A stretch of 64,000 bases of DNA from Dickeya chrysanthemi NCPPB 402 (lineage in GTDB: Bacteria; Pseudomonadota; Gammaproteobacteria; Enterobacterales; Enterobacteriaceae). Positions 30,398-42,394 of the stretch are shown here, piece by piece (positions within the stretch are counted from its first letter, which is position 1; every line of letters starts with the position of its first letter). Under the pieces are notes generated by a model. It saw nothing but the letters and a program-made list of their open reading frames with translations. It was not told where the DNA came from and did not search any database. The stretch lies in assembly GCF_000406105.1 (NCBI RefSeq), contig NZ_CM001974.1, positions 4,202,805 through 4,266,804 of the forward strand, given 5' to 3'. The position numbers and the translations under genes were made by a program.

Positions 30398-33300
30398 ATG
30401 TTGTACGATGCATCCCATGAAAGAGACAACTGTGGTTTCGGATTGATCGCCCATATAGAAGGTGAACCGAGCCATAAAGTCGTGCGGACGGCGATTCACG
30501 CCCTGGCACGCATGCAGCACCGTGGCGCGATTCTTGCCGATGGCAAGACCGGCGACGGTTGCGGTCTATTACTTCAGAAACCTGATCGTTTCTTCCGCCT
30601 GGTCGCCGAAGAACACGGCTGGCGACTGGCCAACAATTACGCAGTCGGCATGTTGTTCCTTAGCCGGGATGAAGAAAAGGCCCGGGCTACTCGCCGAATT
30701 GTGGAAGAAGAACTGCAGAATGAAACCCTATCCGTACTGGGCTGGCGTGAAGTGCCGACCAATCCGGACGTACTGGGTGAAATCGCCCTCTCTTCCCTGC
30801 CGCGCATCGAACAGATTTTCGTTAACGCCCCGGCCGGCTGGCGCCCGCGTGATATGGAACGCCGCCTGTTTATGGCGCGCCGCCGTATCGAAAAGCGCGT
30901 GCAGGATAAAGATTTCTATGTGTGCAGCCTCTCCAATCTGGTGAATATCTACAAAGGTCTGTGCATGCCCGCGGACCTGCCGCGGTTTTATCTGGATTTG
31001 GCGGATCTGCGTCTGGAATCGGCCATCTGCCTGTTCCACCAACGTTTCTCTACCAACACCGTGCCGCGCTGGCGTCTGGCGCAGCCATTCCGCTATCTGG
31101 CGCACAACGGCGAAATCAACACCATTACGGGTAACCGCCAATGGGCTCGCGCTCGCGCCTACAAATTTAAAACGCCGCTGATTCCTGATCTGCTGGATGC
31201 CGCGCCATTCGTTGACGAAAGCGGTTCAGACTCCATGTCGCTGGACAACATGCTGGAACTGTTTCTGGCTGGCGGGATGGACATCGTGCGCGCCATGCGT
31301 CTGCTGGTGCCGCCGGCCTGGCAGAACAACCCGAACATGGACCCGGAGCTGCGCGCCTTCTTCGACTTTAACTCCATGCATATGGAGCCGTGGGACGGCC
31401 CGGCCGGTCTGGTGCTGTCCGATGGGCGCTACGCGGCCTGTAACCTCGACCGTAACGGTCTGCGTCCGGCGCGCTACGTCATCACCAAGGATAAGCTGAT
31501 CACCTGTGCATCCGAAGTGGGTATCTGGGATTATCAGCCTGATGAAGTGGTGGAAAAAGGCCGCGTCGGCCCGGGTGAACTGATGGTGATCGACACCCGT
31601 ACCGGCCGTATTCTGCATTCGACTGAAACCGACGATGACCTGAAAAGCCGCCATCCGTACAAAGAGTGGATGGAGAAAAACGTTAAGCGTCTGGTGCCGT
31701 TCGAAGAACTGCCGGATGATCAGGTCGGCAACCGCGAACTGGACGACGCGCTGCTGGAAAGCTACCAGAAGCAGTTCGGTTACAGCTTTGAAGAACTGGA
31801 TCAGATTATCCGTGTGTTGGGTGAAAACGGCCAGGAAGCCACCGGCTCCATGGGCGACGACACCCCATTCGCCGTGCTGTCGAGCCGTCCGCGCATCATT
31901 TACGACTATTTCCGTCAGCAGTTCGCACAGGTAACCAACCCGCCGATCGACCCGCTGCGTGAATCGCACGTGATGTCGCTCGCTACCTGTATCGGTCGCG
32001 AAATGAACGTCTTCTGCGAAGCAGAAGGACAGGCTCACCGCCTGAGCTTCAAATCGCCGATCCTGCTCTACTCCGACTTCATTCAGTTGATCAATCAGGA
32101 TCCGGAGCATTACCGCGCAGAGAAGATCGATATTACCTTCGATCCCAAACAACGTTCGTTACAAGAAACCATCGAGAAATTGTGCGACGAAGCGGAATAT
32201 AAAGTACGTGCCGGCGCGGTACTGCTGGTGCTGACCGACCGCGGTATCGCGCAGGATCGCCTGCCGGTGCCGGCACCGATGGCGGTAGGCGCGATTCAGG
32301 CGCGGCTGGTGGAAAAGAGCCTGCGTTGTGACGCCAACATCATCGTTGAAACCGGCAGCGCACGCGATCCGCACCACTTTGCCGTACTGCTCGGCTTCGG
32401 CGCCACCGCGGTTTACCCGTACCTGGCTTATGAAACGCTGGCGCGCCTGGTGGATAACCACACCATCGAAAAACCGTACCGCACCGTGATGCAGAATTAC
32501 CGTAACGGCATCAACAAAGGTCTGTACAAGATCATGTCCAAGATGGGGATCTCCACCATCGCCTCCTACCGCTGTTCGAAACTGTTCGAAGCGGTCGGCC
32601 TGCATCAGGACGTTGCGTCCCGCTGCTTCCAGGGCGTGGTGAGCCGCATCGGCGGCGCCAGCTTCAGCGACTTTGAACAGGATCTGCAAAATCTGTCCAA
32701 ACGCGCCTGGCTCAAGCGTCAGAAACTCGATCAGGGCGGTCTGCTCAAATTCGTCTATGGCGGTGAATACCACGCCTACAACCCTGATGTGGTGAAAACA
32801 CTGCAAACCGCGGTACACAGCGGTGATTATCAGGATTACCAGCAATACGCCAAACTGGTGAACGAGCGTCCGGCATCCATGTTGCGTGACCTGCTGGCGG
32901 TACAGCCTCAGGAAGGCGCAGCCATCCCGCTGGAGCAAGTCGAACCGGATTCAGAGCTGTTCAAACGCTTCGACACCGCCGCCATGTCTATCGGTGCGTT
33001 GAGCCCCGAAGCGCATGAATCGCTGGCGGAAGCCATGAACAGCCTGGGCGGCTTCTCCAACTCCGGTGAAGGCGGCGAAGACCCGGCACGTTACGGCACC
33101 AATAAAGTGTCCCGCATCAAGCAGGTGGCGTCCGGTCGCTTTGGCGTTACCCCGGCTTATCTGGTCAATGCCGACGTCATCCAAATCAAGGTGGCGCAAG
33201 GTGCCAAGCCGGGTGAAGGCGGCCAGTTGCCAGGCGATAAAGTCACGCCGTATATCGCACGTCTGCGTTATTCCGTGCCGGGCGTGACCCTGATTTCACC

Positions 33301-34858
33301 GCCGCCGCACCATGATATTTATTCCATCGAAGATCTGGCGCAGTTGATTTTCGACCTGAAACAGGTCAACCCGAAGGCGATGATCTCGGTGAAACTGGTG
33401 TCTGAACCAGGTGTCGGCACCATCGCTACCGGCGTGGCAAAAGCCTATGCCGACCTGATTACCATCGCTGGCTATGACGGTGGTACCGGCGCCAGCCCGC
33501 TGACGTCGGTTAAATACGCCGGTTGCCCGTGGGAACTGGGGCTGGTGGAAACCCAGCAGGCGCTGGTCGCCAACGGTCTGCGTCACAAGATTCGTTTGCA
33601 GGTGGACGGCGGCCTGAAAACCGGTCTGGACATCGTGAAAGCTGCGATTCTGGGTGCGGAAAGCTTTGGCTTCGGTACCGGTCCGATGGTAGCGCTGGGA
33701 TGTAAATATCTGCGTATCTGTCACCTGAACAACTGCGCCACCGGCGTGGCAACGCAGGATGACAAACTGCGCCGCGATCACTACCACGGCCTGCCGGAAC
33801 GTGTGGTTAACTATTTCACCTTCATCGCCCGCGAAACCCGCGAGTTGATGGCGGAGCTGGGTATCAGTCGTCTGGTCGACTTGATCGGCCGTACCGATCT
33901 GCTGGTCGAACTGGATGGCATCACCGCCAAGCAGAACAAACTGGATCTATCTCCGTTGCTGCACACCGTTGTACCGCAACCCGGTAAAGCGCTGTACTGT
34001 ACCGAAGGTAACCCGTCGTTTGACAAAGGGCTGCTGAACAAAGAGCTGATCGCCCAGGCTCAGGCGCATGTCGATGCCAGACAAAGCAAAGCGCTCTACT
34101 TCGATATCCGCAATACCGATCGTTCCGTCGGCGCGACCTTGTCCGGCATGATCGCAGCGAAACATGGCGATCAAGGGCTGGCGAGCGATCCGATCAAGGT
34201 GCACTTCACCGGTACCGCAGGCCAGAGCTTCGGCGTGTGGAACGCAGGCGGCGTGGAGCTGACCCTGACCGGCGATGCCAACGACTATGTGGGAAAAGGC
34301 ATGGCTGGCGGCGTCATCTCCGTGCGTCCGCCGGTGGGCTCAGCCTTCCGTAGCCACGAGGCCAGCATCATCGGCAACACCTGCCTGTACGGCGCAACCG
34401 GCGGTAAGTTGTTCGCCGCAGGCCGTGCCGGCGAGCGTTTCGGGGTACGAAATTCCGGTGCCATTACCGTGGTGGAAGGTATCGGCGATAACGGTTGCGA
34501 ATACATGACCGGCGGTATCGTCTGCATCCTGGGTCGTACCGGCGTCAACTTCGGCGCAGGCATGACCGGCGGCTTCGCCTACGTTCTGGATGAAGACGGC
34601 GAATTCCGTAAGCGCGTCAACCCGGAACTGGTTGAAGTACTGGATGTAGAAAACCTGGCGATTCACGAAGAACACCTGCGTGGGCTGATTACCGAGCACG
34701 TCCAGCACACGGGTTCGCAGCGTGGTGAGGAAATTCTCGCCAACTGGCCGGTCTGGGCATCGAAATTTGCGCTGGTCAAGCCGAAATCAAGTGATGTGAA
34801 GGCGTTGTTGGGTCATCGTAGTCGTTCCGCAGCGGAGCTGCGGGTTCAGGCGCAGTAA
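30398..34858 (+). CDS. gltB: Glutamate synthase [NADPH] large chain
   Basis: A 1486-residue GOGAT alpha subunit that forms glutamate from glutamine and 2-oxoglutarate. An 11-residue propeptide precedes the nucleophilic Cys12 (ERDNCGFG). The glutaminase domain comes first, then the central domain, the FMN synthase domain (GGEDPARYG, GGTGASPL) with the 3Fe-4S cluster CKYLRICHLNNC, and the C-terminal glycine-rich beta-helix. A GGGAGG site lies about ten bases before the ATG; an in-frame TGA six bases upstream rules out the longer N-terminus given for E. coli, whose equivalent DNA is conserved here only as ribosome site. gltD follows after nine bases. Confidence 0.97.
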   Translation: MLYDASHERDNCGFGLIAHIEGEPSHKVVRTAIHALARMQHRGAILADGKTGDGCGLLLQKPDRFFRLVAEEHGWRLANNYAVGMLFLSRDEEKARATRRIVEEELQNETLSVLGWREVPTNPDVLGEIALSSLPRIEQIFVNAPAGWRPRDMERRLFMARRRIEKRVQDKDFYVCSLSNLVNIYKGLCMPADLPRFYLDLADLRLESAICLFHQRFSTNTVPRWRLAQPFRYLAHNGEINTITGNRQWARARAYKFKTPLIPDLLDAAPFVDESGSDSMSLDNMLELFLAGGMDIVRAMRLLVPPAWQNNPNMDPELRAFFDFNSMHMEPWDGPAGLVLSDGRYAACNLDRNGLRPARYVITKDKLITCASEVGIWDYQPDEVVEKGRVGPGELMVIDTRTGRILHSTETDDDLKSRHPYKEWMEKNVKRLVPFEELPDDQVGNRELDDALLESYQKQFGYSFEELDQIIRVLGENGQEATGSMGDDTPFAVLSSRPRIIYDYFRQQFAQVTNPPIDPLRESHVMSLATCIGREMNVFCEAEGQAHRLSFKSPILLYSDFIQLINQDPEHYRAEKIDITFDPKQRSLQETIEKLCDEAEYKVRAGAVLLVLTDRGIAQDRLPVPAPMAVGAIQARLVEKSLRCDANIIVETGSARDPHHFAVLLGFGATAVYPYLAYETLARLVDNHTIEKPYRTVMQNYRNGINKGLYKIMSKMGISTIASYRCSKLFEAVGLHQDVASRCFQGVVSRIGGASFSDFEQDLQNLSKRAWLKRQKLDQGGLLKFVYGGEYHAYNPDVVKTLQTAVHSGDYQDYQQYAKLVNERPASMLRDLLAVQPQEGAAIPLEQVEPDSELFKRFDTAAMSIGALSPEAHESLAEAMNSLGGFSNSGEGGEDPARYGTNKVSRIKQVASGRFGVTPAYLVNADVIQIKVAQGAKPGEGGQLPGDKVTPYIARLRYSVPGVTLISPPPHHDIYSIEDLAQLIFDLKQVNPKAMISVKLVSEPGVGTIATGVAKAYADLITIAGYDGGTGASPLTSVKYAGCPWELGLVETQQALVANGLRHKIRLQVDGGLKTGLDIVKAAILGAESFGFGTGPMVALGCKYLRICHLNNCATGVATQDDKLRRDHYHGLPERVVNYFTFIARETRELMAELGISRLVDLIGRTDLLVELDGITAKQNKLDLSPLLHTVVPQPGKALYCTEGNPSFDKGLLNKELIAQAQAHVDARQSKALYFDIRNTDRSVGATLSGMIAAKHGDQGLASDPIKVHFTGTAGQSFGVWNAGGVELTLTGDANDYVGKGMAGGVISVRPPVGSAFRSHEASIIGNTCLYGATGGKLFAAGRAGERFGVRNSGAITVVEGIGDNGCEYMTGGIVCILGRTGVNFGAGMTGGFAYVLDEDGEFRKRVNPELVEVLDVENLAIHEEHLRGLITEHVQHTGSQRGEEILANWPVWASKFALVKPKSSDVKALLGHRSRSAAELRVQAQ

Positions 34859-36286
<1,428 letters not shown>

Positions 36287-36302
36287 TCCCTTCTGATACC
36301 TT

Positions 36303-36332
36303 AAAGGCGGCTGCGGCCGCCTTTGACTTTTC
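36303..36332 (+). terminator. gltBD terminator
   Basis: AAAGGCGGC at 36303-36311 and GCCGCCTTT at 36316-36324 form a perfect nine-base stem with a TGCG loop, followed by GACTTTTCTT. Confidence 0.85.
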
Positions 36333-36340
36333 TTACAGGC

Positions 36341-36372
36341 AATAAAAAAGGCACTGTGACATGCCTTTTTAT
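36341..36372 (-). terminator. sspAB terminator
   Basis: AAAAAGGCA at 36345-36353 and TGCCTTTTT at 36362-36370 pair; read on the reverse strand the stem ends in TTTTTT, ten bases after the sspB stop. The A and T arms make it active in both directions. Confidence 0.75.
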
Positions 36373-36381
36373 CCGTAGTAA

Positions 36382-36885
36382 TTATTTGACCACTCTCAGG
36401 GAAGGTCTGCCGCCTCTCGGTGGCTGCGGCGGTTCATCATCCGGCTGATCGTTCTGCGAGGAAGAGGAAGAAGGTTCATTGTCCACTACCGACATTAACG
36501 TCGGTTTGGATTCATCCTCGGGATGAGGCTGTTCGCCGAACTCTTCGACGATTTCGTAAGCCGGCTCCGGCTCAAACATCGTACCCGCACCGTTTTCACG
36601 AGCATATATCGCCATCACCGATGCCATCGGGACGAACACCTGACGAGGAACCCCGCCAAAACGCGCGTCGAAGCGTACGCTGTCATCAGCCAGTTCAAGA
36701 TTTCCCACCGCACGGGGCGCAATATTCAGGACAATCTGCCCATCGCGGGCAAACTCCATCGGCACCTGTACGCCGGGAACAGTAACATCCACAACCAGAT
36801 GCGGCGTTAGCTGATTGTCCAGCAACCAGTCATAAAAGGCCCGCAGTAAATACGGACGGCGCGGAGAGAGCTGAGACAACGTCAT
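36382..36885 (-). CDS. sspB: ClpXP protease specificity-enhancing factor SspB
   Basis: A 167-residue adaptor that delivers ssrA-tagged proteins to ClpXP. The folded part (about residues 5-115) has the substrate groove; a long acidic, Ser/Gln-rich linker follows, and the C-terminal GGRPSLRVVK is the ClpX-docking tail. It starts four bases after sspA ends and forms one operon with it. Confidence 0.95.
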   Translation of the reverse strand: MTLSQLSPRRPYLLRAFYDWLLDNQLTPHLVVDVTVPGVQVPMEFARDGQIVLNIAPRAVGNLELADDSVRFDARFGGVPRQVFVPMASVMAIYARENGAGTMFEPEPAYEIVEEFGEQPHPEDESKPTLMSVVDNEPSSSSSQNDQPDDEPPQPPRGGRPSLRVVK

Positions 36886-36889
36886 GCCA

Positions 36890-37531
36890 TTACCCTCTGG
36901 ATTGCAACCGAATTTCGCGCTCAGCTTCTGTCAGAGAAGCCAGGAAGGCATCACGTTCGAATACGCGGGTCATATAACCTTTCAGCTCTTTGGCGCCGGA
37001 ACCACTCAATTCAACGCCCAGCAACGGCAGGCGCCACAGCAGCGGTGCCAGATAGCAATCCACCAGACTGAATTCTTCGCTCATAAAATAAGGCGCTTCG
37101 TTGAAAACCGGGGCGATCGCCAGCAGCTCTTCACGCAATTGCTTACGGGCGGCTTCCGCATCCTGAGCATTACCATTGACGATGGTTTTCATCAACGAAT
37201 ACCAGTCCTGTTCGATCCGATGCATCATCAGACGGCTGTTTCCTCGCGCCACCGGGTAAACCGGCATCAACGGCGGGTGAGGGAAACGCTCATCCAGATA
37301 TTCCATGATGATACGTGATTCATACAACGTCAGCTCACGGTCAACCAATGTGGGCACGGAACCGTAAGGGTTGAGATCGATAAGATCCTGCGGCAGATTA
37401 TCCATGTCCACCTGTTCAATCTCGACACTTACCCCTTTCTCGGCCAGTACAATGCGGACCTGATGGCTAAAAATGTCGGACGGACCAGAAAACAGCGTCA
37501 TCACCGAACGTTTGTTGGCAGCGACAGCCAT
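36890..37531 (-). CDS. sspA: Stringent starvation protein A
   Basis: A 213-residue glutathione-S-transferase-fold protein that binds RNA polymerase and supports stationary-phase and acid survival. MAVAANKRSVMTLFSGPSD at the start and the IIMEYLDERFPHPPLMPVYP block are nearly identical to E. coli SspA. The open frame begins at 37543, but ATG 37531 has the ribosome site and the family start. Confidence 0.95.
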   Translation of the reverse strand: MAVAANKRSVMTLFSGPSDIFSHQVRIVLAEKGVSVEIEQVDMDNLPQDLIDLNPYGSVPTLVDRELTLYESRIIMEYLDERFPHPPLMPVYPVARGNSRLMMHRIEQDWYSLMKTIVNGNAQDAEAARKQLREELLAIAPVFNEAPYFMSEEFSLVDCYLAPLLWRLPLLGVELSGSGAKELKGYMTRVFERDAFLASLTEAEREIRLQSRG

Positions 37532-37855
37532 GAAAACCTCCAAGTTATCGAAAAAATACGGCGAACAACCGATCGAATATGATCCTGCTGGCCTTGCCGC
37601 GTTTGGGCTTCCCCGTAGGGGGAGAAAGCGGACGACATCCGTCGTTCTGTTAAAATCACTTGCTGGCGAACAGGCACAAAACCGGCCAATAGTGTATCAG
37701 ATTCTGTTTGTTTTGTGGGGGGATAAGCGTGTTTTCATGACTAACCTACAGTAATCAAAGCAGATTTTTCCATCAATGGAGTGAGGACGAAAAAAAACCC
37801 GGTGACGTGCACCGGGCTTTTCTGCGTTGATTTCGCGGCAGGAAGCAGCCAGAAA
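37532..37855. other. sspA-rpsI intergenic region
   Basis: A 324-base gap between rpsI (upstream) and sspA (downstream), all on the reverse strand. It holds the rpsI terminator (37790-37816) and must hold the sspA promoter; I could not pick clear -35/-10 boxes. An open frame on the forward strand here has no ribosome site and no recognisable product. Confidence 0.45.
37790..37816 (-). terminator. rplM-rpsI terminator
   Basis: On the reverse strand CCCGGTG (37810-37816) pairs with CACCGGG (37798-37804), continuing into eight Ts. It lies about 40 bases after the rpsI stop. Confidence 0.88.
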
Positions 37856-38713
<858 letters not shown>

Positions 38714-38854
38714 TTACACGTTGGTGAACACCCAAACGCTTCAATAAATAGTGTTGAGGTTCACACGGCTATCTAGTCCAGCAAACCTACCCCTTCGAAT
38801 AGCTATTGCCAGCACGATTAAAGTTTCGGGAAAAAACTTTGTTGTAACGTGGGG

Positions 38855-38890
38855 TCGCAAGATTATAGAGAAGTCGATATCAAAGGTCGA
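38855..38890 (-). promoter_or_regulatory. rplM-rpsI promoter with overlapping inverted repeat
   Basis: On the reverse strand TCGACC (38885-38890) and TATAAT (38862-38867) are 17 bases apart, followed by a GC-rich discriminator (GCGACCCC) typical of stringently controlled promoters. AAGTCGA at 38871-38877 and TCGACTT at 38887-38893 form an inverted repeat that covers the spacer and -35. Confidence 0.7.
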
Positions 38891-38956
38891 CTTTTTTCTC
38901 TAACAATTTCCTGATGTGCAAACATTACGTTATCGCTGGAGACAATGCGGTATCGA

Positions 38957-40087
38957 CTATGGCAAATGCGGCTGGCGTAGGTACTCTTCGCTTTGCATCT
39001 CCTGTAAACGCGACAGGCACCGTTGATACTCGAACTTCAGGCGCTCCCCTTGATAAATATCAAACATCGGCGCCTGCGCAGAGATAATCAACTTCACCCG
39101 GCGCTCATAGAATTCATCCACCAGCGCCAGAAAACGACGCGCCGCGTTCTCATCTTTTACCTCCATCACCGGCACATGATGCAACAATACGGTGTGATAT
39201 AACCGCGATAACGCGATGTAATCATTCTGGCTGCGGGCTTCAAAGCACAGTGTGGAAAAATCCACCGCCAGTACTCCGTCGCCAGCGCTCAGCGTCGCCA
39301 GCGGACGATGATTAACCTCCAGCACCGGGCCTGGCTGGCTACCATCTCGCCCAGATAGACGACGAAACATCGCCTGCATTTCAGCCTCTGTCTCGTCATT
39401 GATAGGCGTAAGGTACAGATGAGCCTGGGTCAGGGTACGTAACCGGTAATCAATGCCGGCATCCACGTTCAGCACATCGCAGTAACGTTTGATCAAATCA
39501 ATGGCAGGCAGGAAACGCGCGCGCTGCAACCCGTTTCGATACAGCTCGTCCGGTGGAATATTCGACGTCGCCACCAGCGAGATCCCCCGCGAGAACAACG
39601 CCCGCAGTAACTCCGCCAATAACATCGCGTCGGTAATATCCGAGACGAAAAACTCGTCGAAACACAGAATATCGGTCTGCGCTTTAAAGCCGTCCGCCAC
39701 CTTTTCCAACGGGTTTTCCTGACCTTGCAACTGGTTCAGCTCTTCATGCACCCGCAGCATAAAACGGTGGAAATGCAGCCGAAGTTTCCGCTCCGAAGGC
39801 AGGCTATGGAAAAACAGGTCCATCAGCCAGGTTTTACCCCGCCCCACACCACCCCACATGTACAGCCCTTGCACCGGCGTCGGCGATGTTTCCTTTTGCC
39901 CGAGCCAACTGCGCCATTTCGACATTAGTCCCGGTGCACGGCTCTCCGATGGTCCCCACACCTGCTCCGCCAGTGTTTGATGAATGGCGTTCAAACGGAC
40001 AACCGTCTGATGCTGCACTTCATCCGGCTGATAGGTTTGAGCTGCCAAAGCCTGCTGGTAAAGTGCCAAAGGGGTTGTTCTCTGCAT
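38957..40087 (-). CDS. zapE: Cell division ATPase ZapE
   Basis: A 376-residue AFG1-type AAA ATPase associated with the Z ring late in division. The Walker A motif is GGVGRGKT (residues 79-86) and Walker B lies in LCFDEFFVSD. The protein is collinear with E. coli ZapE (YhcM). It is divergent from zapG, and upstream of rplM-rpsI on the same strand, the standard order. Confidence 0.95.
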   Translation of the reverse strand: MQRTTPLALYQQALAAQTYQPDEVQHQTVVRLNAIHQTLAEQVWGPSESRAPGLMSKWRSWLGQKETSPTPVQGLYMWGGVGRGKTWLMDLFFHSLPSERKLRLHFHRFMLRVHEELNQLQGQENPLEKVADGFKAQTDILCFDEFFVSDITDAMLLAELLRALFSRGISLVATSNIPPDELYRNGLQRARFLPAIDLIKRYCDVLNVDAGIDYRLRTLTQAHLYLTPINDETEAEMQAMFRRLSGRDGSQPGPVLEVNHRPLATLSAGDGVLAVDFSTLCFEARSQNDYIALSRLYHTVLLHHVPVMEVKDENAARRFLALVDEFYERRVKLIISAQAPMFDIYQGERLKFEYQRCLSRLQEMQSEEYLRQPHLP

Positions 40088-40299
40088 AGCACAAAATCCC
40101 TGAGAAAAATTTCGTTGTATTTTATCGTGCGTTAACGCCGGTTCAGCCCGTGATCGTGGGCGTTACCGCTTCGCAGCGCCCACGTACCCGATCAGACCAG
40201 ATATACAAGGGCTCCACTCCAGCGAGGTTAGCGGTTATAGTGACTATTATTAAGTGAAAAAACCCTACGGGACAACGAAGTCAAAATAGGAGTCGTTTT

Positions 40300-40704
40300 A
40301 TGACCTGGGAGTCTGCGCTGATTGGATTTGTTATCGGTGTCATCATTGGCGCTGTCGCGATGCGGTTCGGCAACCGTAAACTGCGCCAGCAGCAGGTACT
40401 GCAAAACGAACTGGAGAAAAATAAAACCGAACTGGAAGAATACCGTCAGGAATTAGTCAGCCATTTTGCTCATAGTGCGGAATTGCTCGACAATATGGCG
40501 CGCGATTACCGTCAGCTTTACCAACATATGGCGAAAAGCTCCAATAGCCTGCTGCCGGATGTACCCATACAGGATAATCCTTTCCGCTACCGCCTGACCG
40601 AAGCTGAATCAGACAATGATCAGTCGCCGGTGGATATGCCGCCTCGCGATTACTCCGGCAGCGCGTCCGGCCTGCTGCGCGGCACACGCCCGACGGGCAA
40701 ATAA
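40300..40704 (+). CDS. zapG: Cell division/cell wall protein ZapG (YhcB)
   Basis: A 134-residue DUF1043 inner-membrane protein. One N-terminal membrane segment (about residues 5-22, ALIGFVIGVIIGAVAM) is followed by a coiled coil rich in Gln, Glu and Lys, then a disordered tail ending GSASGLLRGTRP. E. coli YhcB links division, envelope synthesis and the Z ring. AGGAG precedes the ATG. Confidence 0.94.
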   Translation: MTWESALIGFVIGVIIGAVAMRFGNRKLRQQQVLQNELEKNKTELEEYRQELVSHFAHSAELLDNMARDYRQLYQHMAKSSNSLLPDVPIQDNPFRYRLTEAESDNDQSPVDMPPRDYSGSASGLLRGTRPTGK

Positions 40705-40738
40705 CCGGCTATCTTTGCTGATCTTGCCGATATCACTC

Positions 40739-40775
40739 ACCCTGACGGCATACCGTTTGTCGTCAGGGTTTATCC
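40739..40775 (+). terminator. Possible zapG terminator
   Basis: ACCCTGACG at 40739-40747 and CGTCAGGGT at 40761-40769 form a perfect nine-base stem with a 13-base loop, followed by TTATCCTT. The tail is weak. Confidence 0.5.
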
Positions 40776-40937
40776 TTATCGGCCACACCGACCTCCTCTG
40801 ATCGCTGAGTCGTTACATTCTGCTGACGAAATATCAGCGAACTTTACACACTGCTCCGGGTCTGAGTATTCACCGCAAGTTTGAGTTTATATATCATCGT
40901 TTTATTCATAGGCAGGTCGTGAGAGAGTTAACAATCA

Positions 40938-42308
40938 ATGAAAAAAACATCGTTGTTATATAGCGCACTGGCACTCGGTATTGGACTGTCGTTATCTTCA
41001 CTGCCTTCAGCCAACGCCGCGTTGCCTGCCGTCGTAGAAGGTCAGGCACTACCCAGCCTGGCGCCGATGCTGGAAAAAGTACTGCCCGCCGTCGTGAGCG
41101 TGCATGTGGAAGGTACACAGGTGCAGCGCCAGCGCATCCCGGAAGAGTTTAAATTCTTCTTCGGCCCTAACACCCCATCCGAAAAACAGAATGCTCGCCC
41201 GTTTGAAGGACTGGGTTCCGGCGTCATCATCAATGCCGAAAAAGGCTATGTGTTGACCAATAACCACGTCGTCAACAACGCAGATAAAATCCAGGTGCAG
41301 TTGAATGACGGTCGTGAATATGATGCCAAGCTGATCGGCCGCGATGAGCAGACCGATATCGCCCTGTTGCAGTTAAGCGACGCCAGGAACCTCACCGAAA
41401 TCAAACTGGCTGATTCCGATCAGCTGCGCGTCGGTGACTTCGCGGTTGCCGTCGGCAACCCATTCGGACTCGGCCAAACGGCAACGTCCGGCATCATTTC
41501 TGCGTTGGGTCGTAGCGGGTTGAATCTGGAAGGATTGGAAAACTTCATCCAGACCGATGCTTCCATCAACCGCGGTAACTCCGGCGGAGCGTTGGTTAAC
41601 CTGCGGGGCGAATTGATCGGCATTAATACCGCAATTCTGGCGCCAAGCGGCGGCAACGTGGGCATCGGCTTCGCCATTCCAAGCAACATGGCGCAGAATT
41701 TGGCGCAACAGTTAGTGGAATTCGGTGAAGTGAAACGCGGCCTGCTGGGTATCAAAGGCAGCGAGATGACCTCTGAAATCGCAAAAGCCTTCAAGGTTGA
41801 GGCCCAGCGAGGCGCTTTCGTCAGCGAGGTGATTCCGAAATCAGCGGCTGCCAAAGCAGGCATTAAAGCTGGCGATGTGTTGGTTTCTCTGGATGGCAAG
41901 CCCATTAATAGCTTTGCCGAGTTACGCGCCAAAGTCGGCACCACCGCACCGGGTAAAACCGTGCGCATCGGCCTGCTACGTGACGGGAAACAACAAGAAG
42001 TTGCGGTGGTACTGGACAATAGCGCCAACGTCACGACAAACGCAGACACCTTGTCCCCAGCTTTGCAGGGCGCCACCCTTAACAACGGTCAGTTGAAAGA
42101 CGGCAGTAAAGGCGTGGTGATCGACAATGTGGGCAAAGATAGCGCAGCTGCTAAAGTCGGCCTGCAAAAAGGCGACATTATCGTCGGCGTGAACCGTGAA
42201 CGCGTAGAAAACATCACTCAGTTGCGCAAAATTCTGGAAGCCAAACCCTCGGTATTGGCCCTGAACATTGTTCGCGGCGATGAGAGTATCTATCTTCTGC
42301 TGCGTTAA
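40938..42308 (+). CDS. degQ: Periplasmic serine endoprotease DegQ
   Basis: A 456-residue HtrA-family protease and chaperone. A signal peptide ends at ANA (about residue 27). The catalytic triad is His110 (TNNHVV), Asp140 (TDIALL) and Ser215 (GNSGGAL); two PDZ domains follow from about residues 255 and 360. It degrades misfolded envelope proteins. No degP-like Q-linker excess is present, and the degS neighbour supports degQ rather than degP. Confidence 0.95.
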   Translation: MKKTSLLYSALALGIGLSLSSLPSANAALPAVVEGQALPSLAPMLEKVLPAVVSVHVEGTQVQRQRIPEEFKFFFGPNTPSEKQNARPFEGLGSGVIINAEKGYVLTNNHVVNNADKIQVQLNDGREYDAKLIGRDEQTDIALLQLSDARNLTEIKLADSDQLRVGDFAVAVGNPFGLGQTATSGIISALGRSGLNLEGLENFIQTDASINRGNSGGALVNLRGELIGINTAILAPSGGNVGIGFAIPSNMAQNLAQQLVEFGEVKRGLLGIKGSEMTSEIAKAFKVEAQRGAFVSEVIPKSAAAKAGIKAGDVLVSLDGKPINSFAELRAKVGTTAPGKTVRIGLLRDGKQQEVAVVLDNSANVTTNADTLSPALQGATLNNGQLKDGSKGVVIDNVGKDSAAAKVGLQKGDIIVGVNRERVENITQLRKILEAKPSVLALNIVRGDESIYLLLR

Positions 42309-42320
42309 GCTATGAAAAAG

Positions 42321-42353
42321 TGGACGCCGCGCGATGCGGCGTCCATTCTTCTC
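42321..42353 (+). terminator. degQ terminator
   Basis: TGGACGCCGC at 42321-42330 and GCGGCGTCCA at 42336-42345 form a perfect ten-base stem with a GCGAT loop, followed by TTCTTCTC. It lies in the 86-base degQ-degS gap, so degS probably has its own promoter or depends on readthrough. Confidence 0.7.
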
Positions 42354-42394
42354 TGATATTCTGCGATTCAACCTTCTTTCACACCCAAACGCTC

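Noticed and set aside
31226..32938. Two long reverse-strand frames inside gltB
   Set aside because: Both lie entirely within gltB, are composition-driven and have no ribosome site or recognisable domain.
40155..40184. Inverted repeat CGTGGGCG/CGCCCACG in the zapE-zapG gap as a terminator
   Set aside because: The genes diverge here, so a terminator is not expected, and no T-run follows. It may be a leader structure but I have no further support.
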